From Paracoccaceae bacterium (GTDB taxonomy: Bacteria > Pseudomonadota > Alphaproteobacteria > Rhodobacterales > Rhodobacteraceae), in assembly GCA_021741245.1 (NCBI GenBank), contig JAIOYF010000003.1, positions 361,534 to 425,533 on the forward strand: a stretch of 64,000 bases of DNA, in the 5' to 3' direction. The position numbers and the translations under genes are program-made. A model generated the notes under the pieces. That model did not search any database. It worked only from the letters and a program-made list of their open reading frames with translations, and had not been told where the DNA came from. This document shows positions 18,039-27,902 of the stretch, piece after piece (position 1 is the first letter of the stretch; each line of letters begins with the position of its first letter).

Positions 18039-21000
18039 GCACCCGTTTGACCAGCAACGGCTGGATGATCAACCGCAATGTGGCGGTGGAATTTACCTTT
18101 AACGGCAAACGCCTGCGCGGATATGAGGGCGATACACTTGCCTCGGCGCTGCTTGCCAATGACCAGATGTTGGTCGGCCGCAGTTTCAAATATCACCGCC
18201 CGCGCGGCATCGTGGCTTCGGGACCGGAAGAGCCGAATGCGCTGGTGAACCTTGGCAGCGGTGCCCGGCTGGAACCAAACCAGCGCACCACCACGACCGA
18301 GCTTTTTGACGGGCTAGAGGCGCAGAGCCAGAACCATTGGCCAAGCCTTGAATATGACGTGGGGGTGCTGAACAACTACGCCAGCCGCTTTTTGCCCGCA
18401 GGCTTTTACTACAAGACCTTCATCCATCCGCGCGCGGCATGGAAACATGTGTTCGAGCCGATCATCCGCAAATCTGCAGGTCTGGGTCAGGCCCCCAAGG
18501 ACCGTGATGCCGACCACTATGAACAAGCCTATGGCTATTGCGACGTTCTGGTTGCGGGCGGCGGGGTTGCGGGCCTGCAGGCAGCTTTGGTCGCGGGGCG
18601 TGCAGGCGCGCGCGTCTGGCTGGTTGAAGAGGCCACCGTCTGGGGCGGTCGCGCCCGTGTGGATGGCGATATCATCGACGGGATGGCGGCGCAGGCTTGG
18701 GTTGACCAAACTGTGACGGCCCTGATGGCCATGCCCAATGTGACGATGCGCCTGCGCTGTCAGGCGGCTGGGGTCCATGACCACGGCTATGTCTTGCTCA
18801 GCGAGCGTGTGGCCGATCATACACCGGGCGATGGTCGCCCGCGTCAGCGCCTGTGGCGGCTGCGCGCCACGCGGATCATCACCGCGACGGGTGCGATCGA
18901 ACGGCCCCTGTCTTTCCCCGGCAATGACATTCCGGGCGTTATGCTGGCCGGTGCGGTGCGCGATTTCGTTGGCAAATGGGCGGTTTCGCCCGGCGATCGC
19001 ACCGTGATTGTCACCAATAACGACGACGCCTATCGCACCGCCATTGCGCTGCATGGCGCGGGGTTGGAGGTGGTGGCGGTCGTCGATGCGCGTGTCTCTG
19101 TGAATGGCGATTTGCCCGAGCGCGTGCGCGCCCTTGGCATTCGGGTCGAGACTGGCAAAGGCATTGCCAAGGTCAAAGGCACCAAGCGGGTCGAAGGGGT
19201 CGAAATCTGCGTGCAGGCTGGCGAAGGCAAGGCGTCAAGCTTTGTCGCCTGTGACTGCGTGGCAATGTCGGGCGGTTGGTCTCCTGTCGTGCATCTGTGG
19301 AGCCATTGTGGCGGCAAGCTGGCTTGGGATGAGGCGGGGGCGTTCTTCCGCCCTGATCCGGACCGGCCGCCCCTGTCGCATGATGGGCGCGCGATGGTGA
19401 TCGCGGCAGGGGCTGCAAACGGCGCATTGCGCGCCGCGGCGACCGATGCCGATGCGGCGGCCCGGATTGCGCTGGACATGCTGGCGATGAAGCCCGCCAA
19501 GGCCACAGCCCCGATGCATGATCTGCCCGAAGAGGGTGCGATGGCCCCGGTCTGGGTGATGCCACAAGGGGCGGATATCGCCCTGCGCTCCAAGATGTGG
19601 CTCGACTTCCAGAACGACGTCAAGGTGTCGGACGTGCAGTTGGCGGCCCGTGAAGGCTATGAATCGGTGGAGCATACCAAGCGCTACACCACCCTTGGCA
19701 TGGCGACGGATCAAGGAAAACTGTCCAATATCAACGGCCTTGCCGTTCTGGCCGAAAGCCTGAACATGGCAATCCCGCAGGTTGGCACCACCACCTTCCG
19801 CCCTCCCTATACGCCCGTTACCCTTGGTGCGCTGGCAGGCGAGGCGCGGGGCGAGATTTTCCAACCCTTGCGCCGCACCCCCATGCATGCGTGGCACGAA
19901 AAGAACGGCGCGTATTTTGAACCCGTTGGCTATTGGCGCAGGCCCTACTGCTTTCCGAGGGCGGGCGAGACACATGACCAAGCGGTTCACCGCGAGGTGC
20001 GCAATACCCGCAACGCGGTTGGCTTGCTGGATGCCTCCACCCTTGGCAAGATCATCGTCAAAGGCCCGGATGCCGGGCGCTTTTTGGATATGCTTTACAC
20101 GGGTGTGATGAGCACCTTGCCGATTGGCAAATGCCGCTATGGCCTGATGTGCAATGAGCAGGGCTTTTTGTCAGACGATGGCGTTGTGGCCCGCATTGAT
20201 GAGGATACATGGCTTTGCCACACCACCTCTGGCGGGGCGGACCGGATTCATGGCTGGATGGAAGACTGGCTGCAATGCGAATGGTGGGATTGGCAGGTCT
20301 TTACTGCCAATGTGACCGAGCAATATGCCCAAGTGGCCGTTGTTGGCCCAAATGCGCGCAAACTGTTGGAGCGTCTGGGCGGCATGGATCTGTCCAAAGA
20401 GACGTTGCCCTTCATGCAATGGGCCGATGGCACGCTTGGCGGCTTTGCGGTGCGGGTTTACCGGATCAGTTTCTCGGGTGAACTCAGCTATGAAATCGCC
20501 GTGGATGCAGGACAAGGTGCGGCCTTCTGGCAGGCCTTGATTGCCGCCGGGGTAGAGTTTGGCGCGATGCCCTATGGCACTGAGGCGCTGCATATCATGC
20601 GGGCCGAAAAGGGCTTTATCATGATTGGCGATGAAACCGATGGCACGGTGATCCCGCAAGATCTTGGGCTTGATTGGGCAATCTCGAAAAAGAAGGCGGA
20701 CTTTCTGGGCAAGCGCGGCCAGCAACGCAGCTTTTTGGCAAATGCGGATCGCTGGAAACTGGTCGGGTTTGAGACGCTGGATGGATCGGTCATTCAAGAC
20801 GGCGCTTATATCGTGGGGCAGGGCGTGAACGCCAACAACCAGCGCAATGTTCAGGGTCGGGTGACGTCCACCTATTTCAGCCCGACTTTGAACCGTGGGA
20901 TCGCGATGGGGCTGTTGCGCCATGGGCCGCAGCGGATGGGCGAGGTGGTCGAGTTTAGCAAGATCGAAGGCGGCACGGTGCAAGCCCGTGTCGTCAACCC

Positions 21001-21040
21001 GGTTTTCTTTGACAAGGATGGGGAGAAGCAAAATGTCTGA
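18035..21040 (+). CDS. soxA: Sarcosine oxidase, alpha subunit
   Basis: Large 1001-residue subunit. The N-terminal ferredoxin-like domain (about 1-100) contains no cysteines and so no 2Fe-2S cluster, as in known heterotetrameric enzymes. The NAD-binding Rossmann domain starts near VLVAGGGVAGLQAALVAG. The C-terminal half is a GcvT-like folate-binding domain (HREVRNTRNAVGLLDAS onward). It transfers the methyl group to tetrahydrofolate. The start at 18035 overlaps soxD by ATGA; the stop overlaps soxG by 8 bp. Confidence 0.96.
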   Translation: MSTRLTSNGWMINRNVAVEFTFNGKRLRGYEGDTLASALLANDQMLVGRSFKYHRPRGIVASGPEEPNALVNLGSGARLEPNQRTTTTELFDGLEAQSQNHWPSLEYDVGVLNNYASRFLPAGFYYKTFIHPRAAWKHVFEPIIRKSAGLGQAPKDRDADHYEQAYGYCDVLVAGGGVAGLQAALVAGRAGARVWLVEEATVWGGRARVDGDIIDGMAAQAWVDQTVTALMAMPNVTMRLRCQAAGVHDHGYVLLSERVADHTPGDGRPRQRLWRLRATRIITATGAIERPLSFPGNDIPGVMLAGAVRDFVGKWAVSPGDRTVIVTNNDDAYRTAIALHGAGLEVVAVVDARVSVNGDLPERVRALGIRVETGKGIAKVKGTKRVEGVEICVQAGEGKASSFVACDCVAMSGGWSPVVHLWSHCGGKLAWDEAGAFFRPDPDRPPLSHDGRAMVIAAGAANGALRAAATDADAAARIALDMLAMKPAKATAPMHDLPEEGAMAPVWVMPQGADIALRSKMWLDFQNDVKVSDVQLAAREGYESVEHTKRYTTLGMATDQGKLSNINGLAVLAESLNMAIPQVGTTTFRPPYTPVTLGALAGEARGEIFQPLRRTPMHAWHEKNGAYFEPVGYWRRPYCFPRAGETHDQAVHREVRNTRNAVGLLDASTLGKIIVKGPDAGRFLDMLYTGVMSTLPIGKCRYGLMCNEQGFLSDDGVVARIDEDTWLCHTTSGGADRIHGWMEDWLQCEWWDWQVFTANVTEQYAQVAVVGPNARKLLERLGGMDLSKETLPFMQWADGTLGGFAVRVYRISFSGELSYEIAVDAGQGAAFWQALIAAGVEFGAMPYGTEALHIMRAEKGFIMIGDETDGTVIPQDLGLDWAISKKKADFLGKRGQQRSFLANADRWKLVGFETLDGSVIQDGAYIVGQGVNANNQRNVQGRVTSTYFSPTLNRGIAMGLLRHGPQRMGEVVEFSKIEGGTVQARVVNPVFFDKDGEKQNV

Positions 21041-21581
21041 TCCGATCTCGGCGCTGAACGGCGCGTCTTTTGACGGGTTCGCGACCATCCGCGAGATCGG
21101 CCCCATCGGCATGATCACGCTCCGGGCGAAAGCTGGGACAAAGGGCCTCGACAAGGCCATCATGGCGGCCACGGGCTGTGCCGTGCCCGCACTGCTGCGG
21201 ATGGAAACCAAGGATGATCGCGCCGCAGGCTGGATGAGCCCGGATGAGGTTCTGCTGATCTTGCCTTATGCCGAGGTGTCGCAGGCACTGGATGCGATTG
21301 CGCAGGCGCTGAAGGGGCAGCACCATCTGGCGGTCAATGTGTCAGACGCGCGGGCTGTGTTCCGGGTAGAGGGCGCGCAGGCCGATCAGGTGATGCGCAA
21401 GATTTCCCCAGTGGATTTTGACACGCTGGCTTTGGGTGAGTTGCGCCGCAGCCGTGCAGCACAGGTCGCGGCGGCCTTTTGGCGCGACGAGGCGGGGTTT
21501 ACGGTGGTCTGTTTCCGGTCCGTCGCAGGCTATATGATGGCGCTGCTGTCGCAATCTGCCAAGGCGGGATCGGAACTCTGA
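21033..21581 (+). CDS. soxG: Sarcosine oxidase, gamma subunit
   Basis: The 182-residue gamma subunit of sarcosine oxidase, GcvT/YgfZ-like in fold. The start MSDPISALNGASF lies 8 bp inside soxA with GGAGAAG upstream. It is the last gene of the operon. The glyA, folD or purU genes that often join soxBDAG are missing here. A long G/C-rich hairpin region with repeat copy D follows. Confidence 0.93.
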   Translation: MSDPISALNGASFDGFATIREIGPIGMITLRAKAGTKGLDKAIMAATGCAVPALLRMETKDDRAAGWMSPDEVLLILPYAEVSQALDAIAQALKGQHHLAVNVSDARAVFRVEGAQADQVMRKISPVDFDTLALGELRRSRAAQVAAAFWRDEAGFTVVCFRSVAGYMMALLSQSAKAGSEL

Positions 21582-21588
21582 CCGGGGA

Positions 21589-21657
21589 GGGGGGCTGTCT
21601 GCCCCCCACCGCTTTCCCATGGAAAGCGCCCCCCCCGAGGATATTTTTGAACAGATG
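21589..21657 (-). repeat. Repeat copy D with tandem hairpins (probable soxG/gluQ terminator)
   Basis: Two adjacent stems: GGGGGGC/GCCCCCC (21589-21607) and GCTTTCC/GGAAAGC (21611-21627). Then comes the inverted repeat core; the complement of 21638-21657 begins CATCTGTTCAAAAATATCC. It fills the gap between the convergent soxG and gluQ genes. Confidence 0.75.
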
Positions 21658-21662
21658 AAGGG

Positions 21663-22511
21663 TTAAAGGCCGACCATCCGGCGGATATCGGCGGGGCTGG
21701 CCCCTTCGGCGCGGTATTTTGACAGGGCGCGGGCGTCATCTCGTTTGGCCAGACGTTTGCCCTGATCATCGCGGATCAGGGGGTGATGATGGTAGATTGG
21801 GGTCGGCAGGCCGAAAAGCCGCTGCAAGATCACCTGAATGGGCGTGAAGTCGAAAAGATCATCGCCCCGGACCACATGGGTGATGCCCTGATCCGCATCA
21901 TCAAAGGCCGAGGCGAGGAAATAGGCGACGATATCCTCGCCCTTGCGTGACAGCACCACATCGCCAATCAAGCGCCTTGCCACGTCGGGGTCCACCACGT
22001 GGGTGCCAGCATGGGCGGGGCCGGTTTCGGCGAACTGAAGGCCCATTGGGGCAAGGTCGCCAAGGGCCGCCGCAAGATCAAGGCGCAGCGCGTCGCCGGG
22101 CAGGCGCGAGGCCATCGCACGCCCGCGGCACGTGCCGGGGTAGACGGCATGGGCCACCCCTTCTTGCGGGGCAGCAAGGGCGGCGCGGATATCGGTGCGG
22201 GTGCAGGAACAGGGGTAGAGCAGGCCTTTGGTAGAAAGCGCCTCTAGCCGTTGGTTGTAGTGGGGGATCTTTGAGCTTTGGTGGTGGATGGGACCATCCC
22301 ATGCAAGGCCAAGCCATGCCAGATCATCGGCAATGGCAGCCTCATAGACAGGTTTGCACCGCTCCAGATCGGTGTCTTCCATGCGCAGCAGGAATTGGCC
22401 GCCCGCGGCCCGGGCCATGTCATGGGCAAGGATCGCGGAATAGGCGTGGCCCAGATGCAAAGGGCCGGTGGGTGAGGGGGCAAAGCGGGTGACGAAAGCC
22501 CCTGCCGTCAT
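21663..22511 (-). CDS. gluQ: Glutamyl-Q tRNA(Asp) synthetase
   Basis: Attaches glutamate to the queuosine at the wobble base of tRNA-Asp, using a truncated GluRS catalytic domain without anticodon-binding domain (282 residues). Visible are [14 protein letters not shown] (HIGH region), the zinc ligands PCSCTR and YPGTCRG, and [10 protein letters not shown] in place of KMSKS. ATG 22511 overlaps the trmFO stop (ATGA). It is the last gene of the gyrA-to-gluQ minus-strand run. Confidence 0.94.
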   Translation of the reverse strand: MTAGAFVTRFAPSPTGPLHLGHAYSAILAHDMARAAGGQFLLRMEDTDLERCKPVYEAAIADDLAWLGLAWDGPIHHQSSKIPHYNQRLEALSTKGLLYPCSCTRTDIRAALAAPQEGVAHAVYPGTCRGRAMASRLPGDALRLDLAAALGDLAPMGLQFAETGPAHAGTHVVDPDVARRLIGDVVLSRKGEDIVAYFLASAFDDADQGITHVVRGDDLFDFTPIQVILQRLFGLPTPIYHHHPLIRDDQGKRLAKRDDARALSKYRAEGASPADIRRMVGL

Positions 22512-23836
22512 GCCAGCCAAGCCGTGAAGGCGTCTTTGGCGCGGTCGGTATAGGCCTTGTAGCGATCCTTGCGGCCCCGGCGCCCGCCGCGCGCGTCATT
22601 CGGGGGGAAGAGGCCGAAGTTCACATTCATCGGCTGAAAGGTCTTTGCCTCGGCCCCGCCGGTGATATGGGTGATCAGCGCGCCTGTGGCGGTTTCGGGC
22701 GGTGGCGGGGGCAGGGTTCTGCCAAGGATTTCCGCCGCAGCCATCCGGCCCGCCAAGAGGCCCATGGCAGCGGATTCGACATAGCCTTCGACCCCGGTGA
22801 TCTGGCCCGCAAAGCGGATATTGGGCTGCGATTTCAGCCGCATCTGATCATCCAGCAGCGTAGGCGAATTGATGAAGGTGTTGCGGTGGATGCCGCCCAG
22901 ACGCGCAAAGCTGGCATTGGTCAGCCCTGGAATGCGTTTGAAAACATCCGTTTGTGCGCCGTATTTCATCTTGGTCTGAAAGCCCACGATGTTGAACAGC
23001 GTGCCCAGTTTGTTGTCGCGGCGCAGTTGCACCACGGCATAGGGTTTGACATCGGGCTGATGCGGATTGGTCAGGCCCACGGGTTTCATCGGGCCAAAGC
23101 GCAGGGTCTCGCGGCCACGTTCTGCCATCACCTCGATCGGAAGGCAGCCGTCGAAATAGCCCGCTGTTTCCCCCTCATGGAACTCGGTTTTGTCGGCGGC
23201 GAGGAGGGCGTCGATGAAGCCCTCATATTCGTCGCGGGTCATTGGGCAGTTGACATAGGCGGTCTGCTCTTCCGGCGTCTCCCCCTTGTCATAGCGCGAT
23301 TGCATCCATGCCACGGACATGTCGATGCTGTCGGCATAGGCGATCGGGGCGATGGCGTCGAAAAAGGCCAGCGCATCGGCCCCGGTGGCCGCGCGGATGC
23401 TTTCGGCCAAGGCCCCGCTGGTCAGCGGGCCGGTGGCGATGATCCAATGGCCCGTCGTCGGCAGGGCGGTGATTTCTTCGTAAGAGACCGAGATCAGCGG
23501 ATGCGCCATGATCCGGGCGGTCACGCTTTCGGCAAAGGGATCGCGGTCAACCGCCAGCGCCCCCCCCGCAGGCAGCCGATGGGCGGCGGCCTGTTCCATG
23601 ATCAGCCCACCGGCGGCCCGCATTTCCCAATGCAACAGGCCAACGGCGTTTTGCTCATGATCATCCGAGCGGAACGAGTTGGAGCAGACCATTTCGGCCA
23701 GCATCCCGGTGCGATGGGCGAATGTGCCGACCTTTGGGCGCATTTCGTGAATGACCACGGGCACGCCCATGTTTGCGGCCTGCCAAGCGGCCTCGGATCC
23801 GGCCATGCCGCCGCCGATGATGTGAAGTGTTTCCAT
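22508..23836 (-). CDS. trmFO: tRNA (uracil-5-)-methyltransferase, folate/FAD-dependent
   Basis: Makes m5U54 in the T-loop of tRNAs using 5,10-methylenetetrahydrofolate and FADH2. The 442-residue protein has the dinucleotide-binding [14 protein letters not shown] at the N-terminus, followed by VIHEMRP and CSNSFRSDD, which are highly characteristic of TrmFO. It is translationally coupled to gluQ, so two tRNA-modifying enzymes share one mRNA. Confidence 0.96.
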   Translation of the reverse strand: METLHIIGGGMAGSEAAWQAANMGVPVVIHEMRPKVGTFAHRTGMLAEMVCSNSFRSDDHEQNAVGLLHWEMRAAGGLIMEQAAAHRLPAGGALAVDRDPFAESVTARIMAHPLISVSYEEITALPTTGHWIIATGPLTSGALAESIRAATGADALAFFDAIAPIAYADSIDMSVAWMQSRYDKGETPEEQTAYVNCPMTRDEYEGFIDALLAADKTEFHEGETAGYFDGCLPIEVMAERGRETLRFGPMKPVGLTNPHQPDVKPYAVVQLRRDNKLGTLFNIVGFQTKMKYGAQTDVFKRIPGLTNASFARLGGIHRNTFINSPTLLDDQMRLKSQPNIRFAGQITGVEGYVESAAMGLLAGRMAAAEILGRTLPPPPPETATGALITHITGGAEAKTFQPMNVNFGLFPPNDARGGRRGRKDRYKAYTDRAKDAFTAWLA

Positions 23837-23863
23837 GGCACGGGATGTAGCCCCGGCAAGCGA

Positions 23864-24214
23864 TTAGATCAAGGCGATGCGTTCACGTTGTGACGGATCG
23901 GGATAGGGGCGATAGAGGCCGACATCGACCCGGGCAATCTGTTTATGCATCTGGTCGTAAAGGCGGATCGCGGTTTCATCCGAGGTGGCGAGGGCGGAAA
24001 AGGCCGTGTCGAGTGCCGTCATCCCCGGCACCTCGATCTCGAGCAAGAAATCGGTGTGAATGCCTGAGGCGAGGCCGAATTTGCGCCGTAAAAGCCGCCA
24101 GCCGGTGATCAGCCCCTGTGACTGCAAATAGCCCATCCATGCCTCAGCGGCGGCGGCGAAGGCCAAGGCGCGGCTTTCTTGCCGCAGTTCGATCATGCAA
24201 TGGTAAAGGTTCAT
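23864..24214 (-). CDS. Uncharacterised protein, DUF6614-like
   Basis: A 116-residue soluble protein with no signal or membrane segment. It resembles small Rhodobacteraceae proteins of the DUF6614 type (N-terminal YHC, then a helix, GLITGWRLLRRKFG and a FLLEIEV strand), suggesting a ferredoxin-like dimeric alpha/beta fold. Function unknown. It lies 27 bp before trmFO on the same strand, in the gyrA-gluQ gene run. The family name is from memory and moderately certain. Confidence 0.65.
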   Translation of the reverse strand: MNLYHCMIELRQESRALAFAAAAEAWMGYLQSQGLITGWRLLRRKFGLASGIHTDFLLEIEVPGMTALDTAFSALATSDETAIRLYDQMHKQIARVDVGLYRPYPDPSQRERIALI

Positions 24215-24252
24215 CCTGCCCTCCGGGTTGGGGGCAGTGAAACATGGCCGGG

Positions 24253-24558
24253 TTACGGGGCGGTTAAGGCCAAAGCGGCGCGGTGGCCGGCCACAAAGGT
24301 GGAGGGATCGCTGATATCAAAGCCAAGGGATGCAGCCTTCAGAAAGAATCCTTGGGCTGGAAGACCGGCGGACAAGCGCCCCTCACACAGGGCTGCGCGC
24401 AGGGGGTGGCCCAAAGCGGCGTCTTGCTCCATCAACCCTTCCAGCGCTGCGGTCAATTCGCCCATTCGCATCCCCAGATCACGGGCAAGGGCACCATAGG
24501 TGATCGTTTGGCCCGCCGCGCCAAGGGCGGAAAGGCGGGCCAAAAGCCGGTCAGTCAC
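24253..24558 (-). CDS. Uncharacterised 101-residue protein directly after gyrA
   Basis: Starts with GTG immediately after the gyrA stop (TGA-GTG, no spacer), so it is likely translated by reinitiation. Residues 18-34 (ITYGALARDLGMRMGEL) look like a helix-turn-helix segment reminiscent of the ATL/MGMT winged helix (ITYGELA). The catalytic PCHR motif of methylguanine transferases is absent, and the only cysteine is in AALCEG. I do not recognise the family. DNA binding is a weak inference. Confidence 0.6.
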   Translation of the reverse strand: MTDRLLARLSALGAAGQTITYGALARDLGMRMGELTAALEGLMEQDAALGHPLRAALCEGRLSAGLPAQGFFLKAASLGFDISDPSTFVAGHRAALALTAP

Positions 24559-27276
24559 TCAGTCCTCGGCTTGTTCGGCCACGCGGGCGACGGAGACAAC
24601 TTCTTCGCCTGCGCTGACGTTGAACACGCGCACGCCACCTGCAGAGCGCGACCGGAAGCTGATCTGATCCACGGGCACCCGAATCGATTGGCCCGTGCTG
24701 GTGGCCAGCATGATCTGATCGGAGGAGACGACCGGGAAGGAGGCCACAAGCCGCCCGCCGCGCATCGCCTTGTCCATCGCCATGACGCCCATGCCCCCGC
24801 GACCGCGGATCGGGTAACCATGGCTGGAACTCAGCTTGCCCGCGCCGCCGCTGGTGATGGTCAGGATCAGATCCTCGGCCGCCGACATCTCGGCATAGCG
24901 CTCGGTGCTGAGCTGTCCTGCGGCAACGGCCTCTTCATCCTCATCTGCTTCGCCCTCATCCTCGGCGACGCCCGCCATCAGGCGGCGCTGCTTGAGATAG
25001 GCTTCGCGTTCCTCGGGTGTCGCCTCAAAGTGGCGGATGATCGACATCGACACCACCTTGTCATCGCCGCCAAGTCGAATGCCCCGCACCCCGGTTGAGC
25101 CGCGCGATTTGAACACGCGGATATCGGTCGTGGCAAAGCGGATGGCACGGCCAAGGGCGGTGACCAGCATCACGTCGTCATTTTCATCCGCGATGGCCGC
25201 GTTCACAAGGCTGACGCCTTCCGGCAGGTTCATCGCGATCTTGCCGTTGCGTTTCACATTGGTGAAATCCGACAGATCGTTTTGCCGCACATCGCCGTCG
25301 CTGGTGGCAAAGACGATCTGAAGCTGATCCCATTCTTCCTCGGGCACGTCCACAGGCATCAGGGCCGCAATCGACACGCCCTGTTCGATAGGCAGGATAT
25401 TGACCATGGCCTTGCCTTTGGCCGTGCGCCCCGCCAGCGGCAGGCGCCATGTCTTGAGCTTGTAGACCATGCCATCGGTGGTGAAGAACAAAAGCCAAGT
25501 ATGCGTATTGGCGACGAAAAGCGTGGTCACCACATCGTCTTCTTTGGTCGCCATCGACGACAGGCCCTTGCCGCCCCGATTTTGCTGGCGGAATTCGACC
25601 AAAGGCGTGCGCTTGATATAGCCGCCACTGGTGATCGTCACGACCATGTCTTCGCGTTCGATCAGGTCTTCGTCTTCCATATCGCCTGACCAATCGACAA
25701 TCTCGGTCCGGCGGGGCACGGCGAAAAGGGTTTTGACCTCGCGCAGCTCATCCGAGATGATGGCCATGATCCGTTCGCGGCTGCCCAGAATTTCAAGGTA
25801 ATCCTTGATCTTGCGGGCCAGTTCTTCCAACTCGTCTGTCACTTCCTTGACGCCAAGCTGGGTAAGGCGTTGAAGACGCAGTTCCAGAATGGCGCGGGCC
25901 TGAACTTCGGACAGGTTATAGGTGCCATCCTCGTTCATCGTGTGGCTTGGGTCGTCGATCAACAAGATATAAGGGGCAATGTCGACTGCGGGCCAGCGAC
26001 GCGTCATCAGCTTTTCACGGGCCTCGGCGGCATCGGCGCTGGCACGGATGGTGCGCACCACCTCATCCACATTGGTTACGGCCACGGCCAGACCGCACAG
26101 GATATGGCTGCGCTCACGCGCTTTGCGGAGTTCAAACGCGGTGCGGCGGGCCACAACTTCTTCGCGGAAGCTGATGAAATAGGTCAGAAAATCACGCAGG
26201 GTCAACTGTTCCGGGCGGCCCCCGTTCAGCGCCAGCATGTTGCAACCAAAGCTGGTTTGCATAGGTGTGAACCGGAACAGCTGGTTCAAGACCACATCTG
26301 GCGTCGCATCCCGCTTCAACTCAATCACCACGCGAATACCGATCCGGTCGGATTCGTCGGCCACGCCGGAAATCCCCTCGATCCGCTTGTCGCGCACCAG
26401 TTCGGCGATTTTCTCGATCATCGACGCCTTGTTGACCTGATAGGGCACCTCATCGACGATGATGGCAAAGCGGTCTTTGCGGATTTCTTCGATATGGGTT
26501 TTGGAGCGGATGATGACAGAGCCGCGCCCCTCCAGATAGGCCTTGCGCGCGCCTGAGCGGCCAAGGATCGTGGCCCCCGTCGGGAAATCGGGGGCGGGGA
26601 TGATTTCCATCAACGCTTCGGTCGACAGATCGGGGTTGTCGATCAGGGCAAGGGTACCGTCGATCACCTCGCCAAGGTTATGGGGCGGAATGTTGGTCGC
26701 CATGCCAACGGCAATGCCGCCCGCGCCATTGACCAGCATATTGGGGAACCGCGCGGGAAGGACCGTTGGTTCCTTGTCCTTGCCGTCGTAGTTGTCCTGA
26801 AAATCGACAGTCTCTTTCTCGATATCAGCAAGCAAAAAGGCCGAAGGCTTGTCCATCCGCACTTCGGTATAGCGCATGGCGGCGGCACTGTCGCCATCCA
26901 TGGAGCCAAAGTTGCCCTGCCCGTCCAGCAGTTTGAGCGACATTGAAAACGGCTGCGCCATCCGCACCAGCGCGTCATAAATCGCGCTGTCGCCGTGGGG
27001 GTGGTATTTCCCCATGGTGTCGCCCACAGGACGGGCCGATTTGCGGTAGGGCTTGTCATGCGTGTTGTTGGTTTCATGCATCGCAAACAAGATGCGGCGA
27101 TGCACAGGTTTCAGCCCGTCCCGCAAATCCGGGATGGCACGGCTGACGATGACGGACATCGCATAATCCAGATAGGCCGTCTTCATCTCGGCCGCGATAT
27201 CGATCTGCGGGCCGTGCGGTGTCGGTTTCTCTGGCTTTTCGCCCGTGATATCAGTGTCTTCCGGCGTATCGCTCAT
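24559..27276 (-). CDS. gyrA: DNA gyrase subunit A
   Basis: Breaks and rejoins DNA in the GyrA2B2 type II topoisomerase. The 905-residue protein has a ParC-type winged-helix/tower domain with catalytic Y136 (AMRYTEVRM) and a C-terminal beta-pinwheel whose GyrA box reads QNRGGKG. The quinolone-resistance region keeps S97 and D101 (GDSAIYD), equal to E. coli S83 and D87, so no resistance substitution is seen. A highly acidic insert ([12 protein letters not shown]) lies in the C-terminal domain. gyrB is not in the window. Confidence 0.97.
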   Translation of the reverse strand: MSDTPEDTDITGEKPEKPTPHGPQIDIAAEMKTAYLDYAMSVIVSRAIPDLRDGLKPVHRRILFAMHETNNTHDKPYRKSARPVGDTMGKYHPHGDSAIYDALVRMAQPFSMSLKLLDGQGNFGSMDGDSAAAMRYTEVRMDKPSAFLLADIEKETVDFQDNYDGKDKEPTVLPARFPNMLVNGAGGIAVGMATNIPPHNLGEVIDGTLALIDNPDLSTEALMEIIPAPDFPTGATILGRSGARKAYLEGRGSVIIRSKTHIEEIRKDRFAIIVDEVPYQVNKASMIEKIAELVRDKRIEGISGVADESDRIGIRVVIELKRDATPDVVLNQLFRFTPMQTSFGCNMLALNGGRPEQLTLRDFLTYFISFREEVVARRTAFELRKARERSHILCGLAVAVTNVDEVVRTIRASADAAEAREKLMTRRWPAVDIAPYILLIDDPSHTMNEDGTYNLSEVQARAILELRLQRLTQLGVKEVTDELEELARKIKDYLEILGSRERIMAIISDELREVKTLFAVPRRTEIVDWSGDMEDEDLIEREDMVVTITSGGYIKRTPLVEFRQQNRGGKGLSSMATKEDDVVTTLFVANTHTWLLFFTTDGMVYKLKTWRLPLAGRTAKGKAMVNILPIEQGVSIAALMPVDVPEEEWDQLQIVFATSDGDVRQNDLSDFTNVKRNGKIAMNLPEGVSLVNAAIADENDDVMLVTALGRAIRFATTDIRVFKSRGSTGVRGIRLGGDDKVVSMSIIRHFEATPEEREAYLKQRRLMAGVAEDEGEADEDEEAVAAGQLSTERYAEMSAAEDLILTITSGGAGKLSSSHGYPIRGRGGMGVMAMDKAMRGGRLVASFPVVSSDQIMLATSTGQSIRVPVDQISFRSRSAGGVRVFNVSAGEEVVSVARVAEQAED

Positions 27277-27470
27277 GTCGGCGCGGCCTTCCTCAACCAG
27301 TGTCTATATATTGTTGAAAAGACCTTACACCATGCAAGGGATGGGGTGCAATGGCGGGGTGCAGTCCCTTTTGGCAGCCATGGCAAGACTCTGCCAATAA
27401 ATTGAAATCATTGATTTTTAATTGTGTTGGGGCATGATTTGAAAACGGTGTCTGGAAAGGGAGTTTCTTC

Positions 27471-27740
27471 ATGCGCGCGACAGAGACGGAACGGATGCTA
27501 AAGGGCTATGGTTTGACCACGGCTGAACTCTATTACCGCATGCCAGATTATCGCAATGTGTTGAACAGTTTCATCTGGCAGGACTATGATCTGGCCCCCG
27601 ATTACCCCGAACTGTTCAAGTTCATTGAGTTTTGGCAGGGCAATATCGAAGGTCCGTTGCATTCGGTGCGATTCACCCATCGCAAATTGATCACGGCGGG
27701 CGAGTGGCGCAATGTGGTGGGGGAGTTCCGGTTGCACTAG
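27471..27740 (+). CDS. usg: Usg family protein
   Basis: An 89-residue Usg protein, a small alphaproteobacterial family of unknown function historically described near trp genes in Caulobacter. Recognisable by LTTAELYYRMPDYRNVLNSF and FIWQDYDLAPDYPELFKF. GGGAG lies 7 nt before the ATG, and the ~195-bp region to divergent gyrA is AT-rich and should contain both promoters. Function is not known. Confidence 0.85.
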   Translation: MRATETERMLKGYGLTTAELYYRMPDYRNVLNSFIWQDYDLAPDYPELFKFIEFWQGNIEGPLHSVRFTHRKLITAGEWRNVVGEFRLH

Positions 27741-27784
27741 AGCGTAGCGACACAGTCCAAACGGCATGCCTGTCTTGGATCTTG

Positions 27785-27805
27785 TTCGATCTGACTCAGA
27801 TTGAA
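27785..27805. repeat. Near-perfect palindrome between usg and SDR gene
   Basis: TTCGATCTGA (27785-27794), one base, then TCAGATTGAA (27796-27805): a 10-bp inverted repeat with one mismatch. It lies ~100 bp upstream of the SDR start. It could be an operator, or the stem of a dispersed extragenic repeat. Confidence 0.45.
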
Positions 27806-27902
27806 CGCGATCCGCTGTAGGGGCAGGGCGGCGCAATTCTTTCTGGCCTGAGGCGAGATGCGGCGTTAAGTCTGGGCGAACAATCGCAAAAAGGAACCCA
27901 GA

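Noticed and set aside
1171..21657. Could the four repeats be a CRISPR-like array?
   Set aside because: Copies are kilobases apart with no spacer pattern and no cas genes.
26930..26990. Quinolone-resistance mutation in gyrA
   Set aside because: The positions equal to E. coli S83 and D87 are Ser and Asp, the sensitive residues.
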